From NCBI GenBank assembly GCA_938074045.1, contig CALJGI010000004.1:186001-250000 (forward strand): a stretch of DNA of 64,000 nucleotides, read 5' to 3'. Both the position numbers and the translations under genes were made by a program. Position 1 is the first letter of the stretch. Each line of letters starts with the position of its first letter. This stretch comes from an uncultured Halieaceae bacterium. Lineage in GTDB: Bacteria > Pseudomonadota > Gammaproteobacteria > Pseudomonadales > Halieaceae. Shown here one piece after another: positions 1-8,310 of the stretch. The notes below the pieces were generated by a model. That model had not been told where the DNA came from, did not search any database, and saw only the letters and a program-made list of their open reading frames with translations.

Positions 1-1253
1 CCCGCAAGATGCATCGCCGCCAGCGATGCCCCCGCGCCTTGCATCAGACTCTCCGCGTCGGTAACTCCAGCCAACCATAAGGAACGCAGATCAGCGCCGG
101 GCATGGCCTGAGCCAGGTAGTAACAACCTACTGGCAAACCGGATGTGGCGCGCACCAGCCTGGGGGGCAGTGGCACAGCAACGGCAATGCCAACGGCCGC
201 CAGTTTGCACGCTACCCGATAACAGCGCTGAGGTCGCCCCATACCCAGTGCAAATCCCAGGCGGCGCAGCAAACCCCGCACCCGATAATGCTTCACAAAC
301 ACGGGACCACCGGGCCAATCATTTATTCTGGCCACACGGGAGGACTCGCCGTCTTTGACGATATCAGCCACTGCAAATTGTTGTTCCAGTGTGTCAACAC
401 CGTTCGCCCGACGACCTCCCCAGCGCCAGGGAGCCGGTGGAGTGCGACCGTGATCTCGCAGGTACAGCTGTTCGCTGCGACGACGCACAGCGCTCCAGAT
501 TACTCGCTCCTGAGCAAGGGCGGTGCGTACACTACCGCCAGTATAAACGCGAAGAAAGCGCACCAGATCCCGGGGGCCCAGTCCACAATCCATCGCTGAG
601 TAGTAAAGCCCAGCCAGATCCTTTATCAACCACCTGCGGGGCGTTTTGTCCCGCACCCCGGCTCGGTGCAGATCGATCAGGTGACAGCGGGCAATTGCAC
701 CTTCCTGCAAACTGCCGGGGTCGAGATGAAAATGGCAGAGATAGTAGTCGCGATGATTGATGCCAGCATCACGCAATACCCGACTAGTGCTCGCCAATGC
801 GTCAATCACGGCGTGACGCTGCCAGCGCGGCGGCGGCTGCCGCGCCCAATCGGCACAAAAGTCTTCCAGGCTTTCCGTGCCGATCAGGTCATCCGTAATG
901 ACAAAGGAGTGAAGCGCCGCAGGGCTGCTATTGCGCTGCCCATAGGCCGCCAATGACATGGTTGGTACACCCAGTTGCTCCAGTGCCTCGATCGCGCACC
1001 ACTCATTCTCGGCACCCAGCACTGGAAGACGGAGTTGCAACAAGTTCTTGATGATTTCCGCCCACCCGATACCCCTGTGCAGCTTCAAAAAGTAAGCGCG
1101 GTCGTCAATTTCAAAACGCAGCGTTATGCGTCCCTCCTTGCGCCGGTAAATCGCCTCCGCCGGAGCGGTAGTTGCCAGCTGCTCCACCCACGCATAGACA
1201 TCGTTGCCATCCAGGTGATCGATAATATCCTGACGCAGGAACAGTTTATCCAT
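1..1253 (-). CDS. waaP: LPS core heptose kinase WaaP fused to a second LPS-kinase-like domain (partial, runs off left edge)
   Basis: The reading frame opens with ATG at 1253 and stays open for 417 codons to the window edge. Residues 1-265 look like WaaP (RfaP), the cytoplasmic kinase that phosphorylates the first inner-core heptose: the candidate ATP-binding lysine is K57, the catalytic HRD is at 167-169 followed by a conserved His at 174, and DLHR lies at 194-197. WaaP proteins normally end near residue 265. Here the frame continues without a stop into a second kinase-like N-lobe (VFVKHY around 318-323) resembling the separate kinase genes that follow waaP in Pseudomonas. The start overlaps the waaG stop by 8 bp, so translation is probably coupled. 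The fusion is seen directly; the function of the second domain is inferred and its catalytic part lies outside the window. Confidence 0.85.
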   Translation of the reverse strand, partial: MDKLFLRQDIIDHLDGNDVYAWVEQLATTAPAEAIYRRKEGRITLRFEIDDRAYFLKLHRGIGWAEIIKNLLQLRLPVLGAENEWCAIEALEQLGVPTMSLAAYGQRNSSPAALHSFVITDDLIGTESLEDFCADWARQPPPRWQRHAVIDALASTSRVLRDAGINHRDYYLCHFHLDPGSLQEGAIARCHLIDLHRAGVRDKTPRRWLIKDLAGLYYSAMDCGLGPRDLVRFLRVYTGGSVRTALAQERVIWSAVRRRSEQLYLRDHGRTPPAPWRWGGRRANGVDTLEQQFAVADIVKDGESSRVARINDWPGGPVFVKHYRVRGLLRRLGFALGMGRPQRCYRVACKLAAVGIAVAVPLPPRLVRATSGLPVGCYYLAQAMPGADLRSLWLAGVTDAESLMQGAGASLAAMHLA

Positions 1254-2406
1254 GGTGTGGACCCACTGACTGCCCCTGATTCTCCACCTTTGATCGAATC
1301 AGTCTTTCTATCAACTCGGCCCCGGTGTCGTGCATCGAGTACAAGTCTTCGCGCGCAGAGTAATCCAGCGCCGCAGCCCGGCAGCGCTTTTGTTCAGGTT
1401 GTTGCAACAGATCAGCAACGGCCAGCTTCAAATCCAATTGTTTATAGGGTGATGACAACACCCGACCGCAGTCAGCACGAGCAATATGGTCCGCATAACC
1501 ACACACGTCGGTAACCACCACGGGGAGTCCCGCAACCACTGCTTCAAGCAGGGCGATGCCCGCAGCTTCGTCGCGGGCGGGGTGAATCAGTAAATCGGCG
1601 GCCGCCAGCAGCGAGGGTATGTCATCCCGTCCCCCGAGGAAGTGGCAATGTCCGGCCACCCCCAGACGTCGCGCCAGCCGTTTGAATCGCGCCGCCCTGT
1701 CCTGACCGGCAATCAACAAATGAACCTCGCGGGCACCGCTATTGAGTTCCGCCACCGTCCTGATGGCCCGATCCAACCCCTTCTTAATAAAACCGCTGCC
1801 GAGAAAAAGCAGTACGCCTGCATCCGCGGCAATATCAAATTCTTCCTGCACACGTCGCTGATATTCTGATCGATCACCTGCAACACGCCGCTCCGGATCG
1901 ATACCGGGGGGTAGCCTGTGCAGTCGAGATTCCGGTGTCTGATAGTAGCGGCGAAACTTCTCCTCCTCGGTTCTGGAGATCAGGAGGATATGGGTCGTCG
2001 CCGACGCACTGAATACCGCCTCTTCCGCCTGAGCGAAAAAGCGGTAACGCGGGGTCAGCCGATAGATGGAGCCCCGTTCGTGCTCCGCCTTATATCGGTA
2101 GCAGGAATCCGCGGCATAGTAGACATCCAGCCCCGGCATCTTGTTAAAACCTATCACGCCTTCCACGGGATGGAACTTCAGATGAGATGCTACCCAGTCG
2201 GAATAGCGTTGATTGCGCCGGTGATTACTGAATGAAGACACCGGTACCAGCACAACCTCAAGAAAATCGGGTTGCGGGCCCGCCCAGTCCAGAACGTATA
2301 CGCGAATACGATGACCCCGCTTGGCGCAGGACTCGGCAAAGCACAGGAAATCCCGCTGCATGCCGCCATAGGGGAAATATTTGTATAGCAGAAAGGCGAG
2401 CTGCAC
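1246..2406 (-). CDS. waaG: LPS core glucosyltransferase I WaaG (GT4 family)
   Basis: The 386-residue protein matches WaaG, the cytoplasmic-face glycosyltransferase that adds the first outer-core hexose to heptose II. Seen in it are the N-terminal GT-B entry motif (FPYGGMQRD, residues 11-19), the WaaG-typical GFNKMPGLDVYYAAD stretch near residue 85, and the C-terminal GT4 donor-binding motif EAAGIALLE that holds the two conserved glutamates. The start is GTG; it lies 12 bases after the waaC stop. Length is close to the 374 residues of the E. coli enzyme. It sits between waaC and waaP in one minus-strand operon, and its stop overlaps the waaP start. Which sugar is transferred in this organism cannot be read from the sequence. 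Confidence 0.9.
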   Translation of the reverse strand: MQLAFLLYKYFPYGGMQRDFLCFAESCAKRGHRIRVYVLDWAGPQPDFLEVVLVPVSSFSNHRRNQRYSDWVASHLKFHPVEGVIGFNKMPGLDVYYAADSCYRYKAEHERGSIYRLTPRYRFFAQAEEAVFSASATTHILLISRTEEEKFRRYYQTPESRLHRLPPGIDPERRVAGDRSEYQRRVQEEFDIAADAGVLLFLGSGFIKKGLDRAIRTVAELNSGAREVHLLIAGQDRAARFKRLARRLGVAGHCHFLGGRDDIPSLLAAADLLIHPARDEAAGIALLEAVVAGLPVVVTDVCGYADHIARADCGRVLSSPYKQLDLKLAVADLLQQPEQKRCRAAALDYSAREDLYSMHDTGAELIERLIRSKVENQGQSVGPHHG

Positions 2407-2418
2407 CCGTTGCTACCT

Positions 2419-3411
2419 TCAGCCCGCTGTTTTCATCAGCGGCCGCAAATTGTTCCAGACCAGATCAGGGGAAAGCGCGCTCATCTGCTGGGCGGCACTG
2501 GATTTGCTGCCCGCCTCCGGGCTGAGCAAATGGCATTGATTGGCGCCATAAGTACCTACCCGGTCGGGAGACGTCGGTCCGTATAGTGAAACAGCGGGTG
2601 TTCCAAGAGCGGCCGCCAGATGTCCCAAACCGGTATCGACTGCGACAACACCGGAGGCACGCACCAACAGCGCCGCCAATGCTTTTAACTTCAAGCGTGG
2701 TAAAACAACTGCTCGATCATCGACGCCGGCAATACGTTTTGCCCGCTCGCGTTCAGCGTCATTGCCCCAGGGTAGCGACACCCGGAAACCCTCGGCGATG
2801 GCCTGTTGTACGAGTTGCCGCCAGTGTTCTTCCGGCCACAGTTTTTCGTCCCGGGCAGTGTTGTGCAGACAGATGATGCTGGGCTCCTGTGACTCCACCG
2901 CGCCGAACTGTGCCGCATCAATACCGTAGTGGCCGGTGCTCTCCGGTAGCCGATAGCGCATCGCCGAGGCAAACAACTGCCGGATACGCTCTACCGCGTG
3001 CAACTCCCTGGAGACGGGAACCTTGTGGTGGTAGGCCATGGATGCCAGGGGTTCGCGCGCGGAGTTATTGTCATAGCCCCAGCGCGGCGCCTGCACGTAG
3101 CGAGTAAGCCAGGCGCTCTTGATCAACCCCTGGGCGTCAATAACAGCGTCGTAATGATTGCGCGACAATTGCCGTTTGCAATGGCGCCACTCCGGACCAC
3201 GCAAACTTTCCACCGGCTGCTTGCGCCACCGGCGTATCGCCACCGGGATGACCGTCTCCACCGCCGGGTGCCAGGCGGGAATCTCGGCGAAGGCCTCTTC
3301 CACCGCCCAGTCAAAGCGCAGATCTTTATTAATAGAGCTCGCATCAGTGACAGCGGGCAACGTGTGGATCACGTCGCCCAGAGAGGAGGTTTTTATTATC
3401 AGTACTCGCAT
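2419..3411 (-). CDS. waaC: LPS heptosyltransferase I WaaC
   Basis: WaaC adds the first L,D-heptose to Kdo2-lipid A from ADP-heptose. I place the start at the ATG at 3411 because the product then begins MRVLIIKTSSLGDVIHTLPA, the canonical family N-terminus; a longer frame upstream has no support. The product is 330 residues. The C-terminal GT9 nucleotide-sugar site is visible as VAVDTGLGHLAAALGTP followed by SLYGPTSP. It lies 19 bp downstream of waaF and 12 bp upstream of waaG in the core operon. Confidence 0.93.
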   Translation of the reverse strand: MRVLIIKTSSLGDVIHTLPAVTDASSINKDLRFDWAVEEAFAEIPAWHPAVETVIPVAIRRWRKQPVESLRGPEWRHCKRQLSRNHYDAVIDAQGLIKSAWLTRYVQAPRWGYDNNSAREPLASMAYHHKVPVSRELHAVERIRQLFASAMRYRLPESTGHYGIDAAQFGAVESQEPSIICLHNTARDEKLWPEEHWRQLVQQAIAEGFRVSLPWGNDAERERAKRIAGVDDRAVVLPRLKLKALAALLVRASGVVAVDTGLGHLAAALGTPAVSLYGPTSPDRVGTYGANQCHLLSPEAGSKSSAAQQMSALSPDLVWNNLRPLMKTAG

Positions 3412-3430
3412 ATGTCCACTATATACGCCG

Positions 3431-4486
3431 TTAGCTACTCCGCAAGCCAGCGTCCAACAGTTCAGTCGCGGCATCGATGACGGTAACGGGCTGCAGATCA
3501 CGCAAACACTTATGATGTTCCAGTGGACACTCTCGCTGAAAACAAGGTGCGCATTCCACTGGCTCACTGACAACCGCCGTGCGGGCCGCCAACGGCGGCG
3601 TAAATCCTGCTGAGGTCGGTCCATAAATGGCCACCGTCGGCACACCGAGTGCAGCCGCGATGTGCATTAACCCTGAATCATTGCTGAGCGCGAGGGAAGA
3701 CATGGCCAGCAGATGCACCACCTCCTCAAGATTGGTGCGACCGGCCAGGTTCAGACAGGAAGCACGGCGAACCAGCGATGCCTGTACCTCACTGCAGGCA
3801 TCAGCGTCATTGCCGGAGCCAAGCAAAATCACCCGCCAACCGAGGTCAAAAAAATGGGCCGCAGCCGCTGCATAATGCGCCGTGGGCCATTGCTTGGCCG
3901 GACCAAATTCAGCGCCGGGGCACAGGGCCAGCAATGGGCGCGGCGCTTCAGCGTCTACCTCATCACCCAAAAAACGACGCCCTACGTCCAACTCACGTTC
4001 CCGCGAGGTCACCAGCCGCGGCACCGGGAGTCGATCGAGCTGCACTGCGCCCCCGCCTCGCGCCAGTGCCACAAATCGTTGCACCATCAACGGCATCGCC
4101 TCTTCATCGAGGGACCGGCGATCATTCAGCAACCCATAACGCGCCTCGCCTGTCCAACCGGTGCGTTGCGGGATGCCGGCAAACCAGGGCACCAATGCTG
4201 ATTTGAAGGAGTTGGGCAGCACAATAGCGCGGCTATAATTATTCGCTGCCAGCGAACGCCCCAGCCTGAAACGCGCCGCAATACCCAGCTCGCCGTGGCC
4301 CACAGGCATATCAATAAACGATCGCACCTCCGGCATCAGGGCGAGAATGGGCCCGCTCCAGGCAGGTGCGAGTACATCCAATTGGCAGCATGGATTGTCT
4401 TCTTTCAGTACTTTGAAGAGCGCCTGTGCCATGACCATGTCCCCCACCCAGGAGGGACCTACCACGAGCACCGACTCGCTGGTCAT
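3431..4486 (-). CDS. waaF: LPS heptosyltransferase II WaaF
   Basis: WaaF adds the second heptose of the LPS inner core. The start chosen is the ATG at 4486, which gives a 351-residue protein (E. coli has 348) beginning MTSESVLVVGPSWVGDMVMA; the frame extends further upstream but that part overlaps the end of ilvE and is not family-like. The GT9 signature LSNDSGLMHIAAALGVPT followed by IYGPTS is present near the C-terminus. It follows ilvE with a 28-bp gap and is the first LPS gene of the run, an order shared with Pseudomonas. Confidence 0.93.
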   Translation of the reverse strand: MTSESVLVVGPSWVGDMVMAQALFKVLKEDNPCCQLDVLAPAWSGPILALMPEVRSFIDMPVGHGELGIAARFRLGRSLAANNYSRAIVLPNSFKSALVPWFAGIPQRTGWTGEARYGLLNDRRSLDEEAMPLMVQRFVALARGGGAVQLDRLPVPRLVTSRERELDVGRRFLGDEVDAEAPRPLLALCPGAEFGPAKQWPTAHYAAAAAHFFDLGWRVILLGSGNDADACSEVQASLVRRASCLNLAGRTNLEEVVHLLAMSSLALSNDSGLMHIAAALGVPTVAIYGPTSAGFTPPLAARTAVVSEPVECAPCFQRECPLEHHKCLRDLQPVTVIDAATELLDAGLRSS

Positions 4487-4514
4487 GCGACCGCTACGGC
4501 AGGAAAGAACTGAT

Positions 4515-5441
4515 TCAGGCGACCGGTACCGACCATTCGGAATGTGCCTCCCGGCGACCTCGGACCTGATCAAAGTACATGGACTGCAGTTTCTCAGTCA
4601 CGGGACCTCGACCACCATTGCCGATGGTGCGGCCATCCAGTTCGCGAATAGGCAGCACTTCTGCCGCCGTGCCAGTGAAGAAGGCTTCGTCGGCGACGTA
4701 GACTTCATCCCGGGTAATGCGGCGTTCTTTGATCTCATAACCGATCTCGGCCGCCAGCGTAAAGATCGTGTCCCGCGTGATACCCGCCAGACAACTGGTC
4801 AGTTCTGGCGTGTAGATGACACCGTCGCGCAACACGAATACGTTTTCCCCGCTTCCTTCGGCGACGTAACCTTCATTGTCGAGTAATAAGGCCTCATCAC
4901 AACCGCTATCCAGGGCTTCCTGCAATGCCAACATGGAGTTGATGTAGTTACCGTTCGCCTTGGCCTTGCACATGGTGATGTTCACGTGGTGACGCGTGTA
5001 CGAAGAGGTTCGTACCTTGATACCTTTTTCCTGGGCTTCGGGATCCATATAGGAGGGCCACTCCCAGGAGGCCACAATGACGTGGGTCTTCAGATTGTCG
5101 GCGCGCAGGCCCATACCTTCGGAACCAAAGAAACACATCGGTCTGATATAGCCTTCTTCCAGGCCGTTTTCGCGTACCACAGTGCGCTGGGCTTCGTTGA
5201 TGGTGTCGTGATCCCAGGGCATGTTCATACGCAGAATATGTGCCGAGTTAAACAGCCGGTTGGTGTGTTCATGGAGGCGGAAAATACAGGGACCACGGTC
5301 CGCGGTGTTGTAGGCGCGCACACCCTCGAATACCCCCAGCCCATAATGCAACGTATGAGTTAACACATGTACCTGGGCCTCGCGCCAGGGAACCAACTCC
5401 CCGTCAAACCAGATGACTCCGTCGCGATCTGCCATACTCAT
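4515..5441 (-). CDS. ilvE: Branched-chain amino acid aminotransferase
   Basis: This is a PLP class IV aminotransferase that carries out the last step of leucine, isoleucine and valine synthesis with glutamate as donor. The 308-residue product shows the entry motif HYGLGVFEGVRAY (residues 32-44), the PLP lysine K161 in AKANGNY, and the class IV stretch EGSGENVFVL plus the C-terminal DEAFFTGTAAEVLPI. The ATG overlaps the end of glnE by four bases, so the two are probably translated together. Two other pathway genes, ilvD and leuA, lie elsewhere in the window rather than in one operon. Confidence 0.94.
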   Translation of the reverse strand: MSMADRDGVIWFDGELVPWREAQVHVLTHTLHYGLGVFEGVRAYNTADRGPCIFRLHEHTNRLFNSAHILRMNMPWDHDTINEAQRTVVRENGLEEGYIRPMCFFGSEGMGLRADNLKTHVIVASWEWPSYMDPEAQEKGIKVRTSSYTRHHVNITMCKAKANGNYINSMLALQEALDSGCDEALLLDNEGYVAEGSGENVFVLRDGVIYTPELTSCLAGITRDTIFTLAAEIGYEIKERRITRDEVYVADEAFFTGTAAEVLPIRELDGRTIGNGGRGPVTEKLQSMYFDQVRGRREAHSEWSVPVA

Positions 5442-8149
5442 AACGTTTCTCCCATCATTTCATTCCACTTGCGGTGAACTGCGGCAATATCATCCTTCAA
5501 CTCTGTGCTGTTCACCACCGGCTCGAGTTGCTGCAGCGCCATCTCATGCGCCCTCGAGCGATATGTAATATAGGCCTGTATCAACGCGGTGCTCTCTTCC
5601 GCAGTAAATAACCCCTCCTCACCAAGCGTTTCGAGGATACGGATATTATCGGTCCAACGGGAGAGAGACGGATACTGCCGAGACCAGGCCAGAGCCGCAT
5701 ATTGCACCATAAATTCGATATCAACGATACCACCGACCCCGTGTTTGAGGTGGAATTGGTCGGATTCCACAAGATTTGCCGGCAATTTGTGCTCGCGCAT
5801 GCGTGCCCGCATTGACACCACCTCTGCCAACAAATCAGCATTATCCCGCGGCGAGGCCATGACCTCAGCCCTCAGCTTCTCGATCTCCGCGGTTAAACCC
5901 ACAGAGCCTACCACTGGTCGTGCCCGCACCAGTGCCTGGTGTTCCCAGGTCCAGGCCTTGTCCTGCAGATAGTCTCGATAGGACTTCAGCGTTGTAACCA
6001 GCATCCCGGATGCACCCGAAGGTCTGAGCCGCATGTCTATCTCGTAGAGTTCACCCATGGCCGTACGGGTGGTCAAAATGTGTATGACCCGTTGGCCCAG
6101 GCGCGTGTAAAACAGAGTATTGTCGATGACACGATCGCCGTTGGTGCTGCCCTGGGGGTCGGCGTCGAATACGAACACCAGATCAAGGTCTGAGCCATAG
6201 CCCAACTCGATCCCACCCAGTTTGCCATAGGCCACCACGGCGAAGCGTCGATCCACCGGATCATCCAGCTTGGGCTCGCCGTAACGACGCACCATGACCT
6301 CCCAAGCCAGCTCCACCACATATTCGAGAATAACTTCCGCCAGAAAAGTCAGGTTATCGCTGACCTTCATCAACGGCAGATGCCCAAAAATTTCACAGGC
6401 CGCCACCCGCAAGGTCTGGGCGGCTTTAAAATAACGCAGGGCCTCGAGCTGTGCTTCCTCGTCATCCCGGGGCACCCGCGAAACCTGTTGTCGCAACTCT
6501 GACTGCAACCGACTGCGCTCCGGTGCGGAATACAATGTTCGCTGGTCAAGCAACTCATCGAGCAATGACGGGTAGCGGGCCAGCTCGGAAGCTATCCAGG
6601 GACTGGCCGCACATAGACGAATCAGTTGCGACAGCGCGCCGCTGTTTTCCAACAACAACACGAGATAAGCGCTGCGTCGCAGCACAGTATTGACCAGGGG
6701 CAAAATGCGCTGCAACACCGCATCGGGCTGTTCTGTCGCGGCACAGGCATCCAGCAGACGGGGCATAAACGCGTCCAGCCGCTCCCGCCCCTCACCCTGC
6801 AGCCCCTGCAGGCGGCTGCTGTCGCGAAAATCACACAACAGGACCGAAGATTCCGCAGCGCCTGAGTATCCCGCGGCAGACAAATCTGCTTCTGACAGGG
6901 CATCGGGCCAGATCGAACTATGGGCTGAAGTCGGTGCTGCTTCGTCTTCGGGTGGCGCCACCACGCCGGCAAAAATATCCTGCACCCGCGCGCGGTGAGT
7001 ATCCAGGGCCGCAACAAACTCTTCCCAGGTGTTGAAACCCATCACCAGTATCATGGCAGCGCGAGCTTCAAGGTCCACTGGCAGAGCCTGCGTCTGTCGG
7101 TCGGCATAACCCTGTATGGCGTGTTCCACGTCGCGCAGAAACAGGTAGGCCCTGCGCAGCTGCTCGCTGGCCTCTGCCGGGAGCAGTTGCAATGCCGCAC
7201 AGGCTTCCAGCGTCGCCAGCAGGGAGCGATTGCGTAACGCCGTGTCCCGGCCTCCGCGAATCAACTGAAAGCACTGTGCGATAAATTCCACTTCGCGGAT
7301 ACCACCGGCGCCCAGTTTTACGTCCTCCTGCAGGTTGCGACGGCGAACCTCAGCGGTAATCATTGCTTTCATTGAGCGTAGGGCAGCAATGGCCCCAAAA
7401 TCGATATAACGCCGATATACAAAGGGCCGCAGAATCTGTTCGAGTTCGGCTACTGCTGCAGCGCTACCGGTCAGCGCTCGGGCTTTGATCAGCGCATAGC
7501 GCTCCCAGTCCCTTCCCTGACTCTGGTAGTACTCTTCCAGCGCCGCCAGGTTCAGCACCAGCGCGCCACTGTCACCGTAGGGCCGAAGGCGCATATCGAC
7601 ACGAAATACAAAGCCATCAGGCGTGGTTTGGTCCAGCGCTGTTATAAGACGCTGACCGAGTTTGATAAAAAACTCCTGATTGCTGGTACTGCGTTTGCCT
7701 CCGGCCGTTTCACCGGTTTCTGGGTAGGTAAAAATCAGATCAATGTCTGAGGAAACGTTGAGCTCACCCGCCCCCAGCTTGCCCATGGCGATAACGATCA
7801 ACTCCTGCGCGTCACCGTGCTCGTCGGGACTGGGCGTACCCCAACTCTCCGACAACTCTTGCTGCAGTATCGGCAACGCACCTCCAATACAGCTTTCAGC
7901 GAGTCGCGAGACGTCCGCTGTTGTCTCAAGGGTGTCCGCCGCGCGGGTAAAATCCCGCCAGACGATTCTCACCATTTCTCGCCGACGCATATCGCGCAAG
8001 GGTTTCTGTACATCATCGAGACCGGCACATCCTGACAGGACTTCAGCCACCAACACTGGCATGTCTTCCCGGTCCCGCCGTCTGCTGAGATCGCCGCTGT
8101 ATACCAGATCCACCAACAAATCCGGCTGCTGGCACAGCGCACTGGCCAC
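5438..8149 (-). CDS. glnE: Bifunctional glutamine synthetase adenylyltransferase/deadenylase
   Basis: GlnE adds and removes AMP on glutamine synthetase in response to PII, controlling nitrogen assimilation. The two nucleotidyltransferase cores are both visible: SSDIDLIFTYPE in the N-terminal half and YGSDLDLVFVFD in the C-terminal half, each followed by a GQR(L/V)I segment and a downstream helical domain. The given start is a GTG at 8149 (903 residues). The family is usually 940-985 residues, and the frame stays open and GlnE-like for about 55 further codons (to about 8314, touching the stop of the upstream ATPase gene). That extension contains no ATG, GTG or TTG. The true start is probably a rare codon such as the ATA at 8314 or the ATC a few codons later, or there is a sequence error. 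The gene overlaps ilvE by four bases. Confidence 0.93.
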   Translation of the reverse strand: MASALCQQPDLLVDLVYSGDLSRRRDREDMPVLVAEVLSGCAGLDDVQKPLRDMRRREMVRIVWRDFTRAADTLETTADVSRLAESCIGGALPILQQELSESWGTPSPDEHGDAQELIVIAMGKLGAGELNVSSDIDLIFTYPETGETAGGKRSTSNQEFFIKLGQRLITALDQTTPDGFVFRVDMRLRPYGDSGALVLNLAALEEYYQSQGRDWERYALIKARALTGSAAAVAELEQILRPFVYRRYIDFGAIAALRSMKAMITAEVRRRNLQEDVKLGAGGIREVEFIAQCFQLIRGGRDTALRNRSLLATLEACAALQLLPAEASEQLRRAYLFLRDVEHAIQGYADRQTQALPVDLEARAAMILVMGFNTWEEFVAALDTHRARVQDIFAGVVAPPEDEAAPTSAHSSIWPDALSEADLSAAGYSGAAESSVLLCDFRDSSRLQGLQGEGRERLDAFMPRLLDACAATEQPDAVLQRILPLVNTVLRRSAYLVLLLENSGALSQLIRLCAASPWIASELARYPSLLDELLDQRTLYSAPERSRLQSELRQQVSRVPRDDEEAQLEALRYFKAAQTLRVAACEIFGHLPLMKVSDNLTFLAEVILEYVVELAWEVMVRRYGEPKLDDPVDRRFAVVAYGKLGGIELGYGSDLDLVFVFDADPQGSTNGDRVIDNTLFYTRLGQRVIHILTTRTAMGELYEIDMRLRPSGASGMLVTTLKSYRDYLQDKAWTWEHQALVRARPVVGSVGLTAEIEKLRAEVMASPRDNADLLAEVVSMRARMREHKLPANLVESDQFHLKHGVGGIVDIEFMVQYAALAWSRQYPSLSRWTDNIRILETLGEEGLFTAEESTALIQAYITYRSRAHEMALQQLEPVVNSTELKDDIAAVHRKWNEMMGETL

Positions 8150-8310
8150 GAAGGGACTGGTCGCCAGCAGAGTCGCCAGCCCCGGCGTATCCGCCAGCTC
8201 GTCCAGACCGGTAATGTTGTGACGGGCCGCTGCTGCCAGAATGCGGGACCAGCCTTGATTCGCTGTCTCCCGCAGTGCCTCGGGTAAGGTGTTATCGATG
8301 GCCGACTCGC

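Noticed and set aside
975-1514. Plus-strand frame of 179 codons
   Set aside because: It lies opposite waaP and waaG, whose family motifs are clear; it is a shadow frame.
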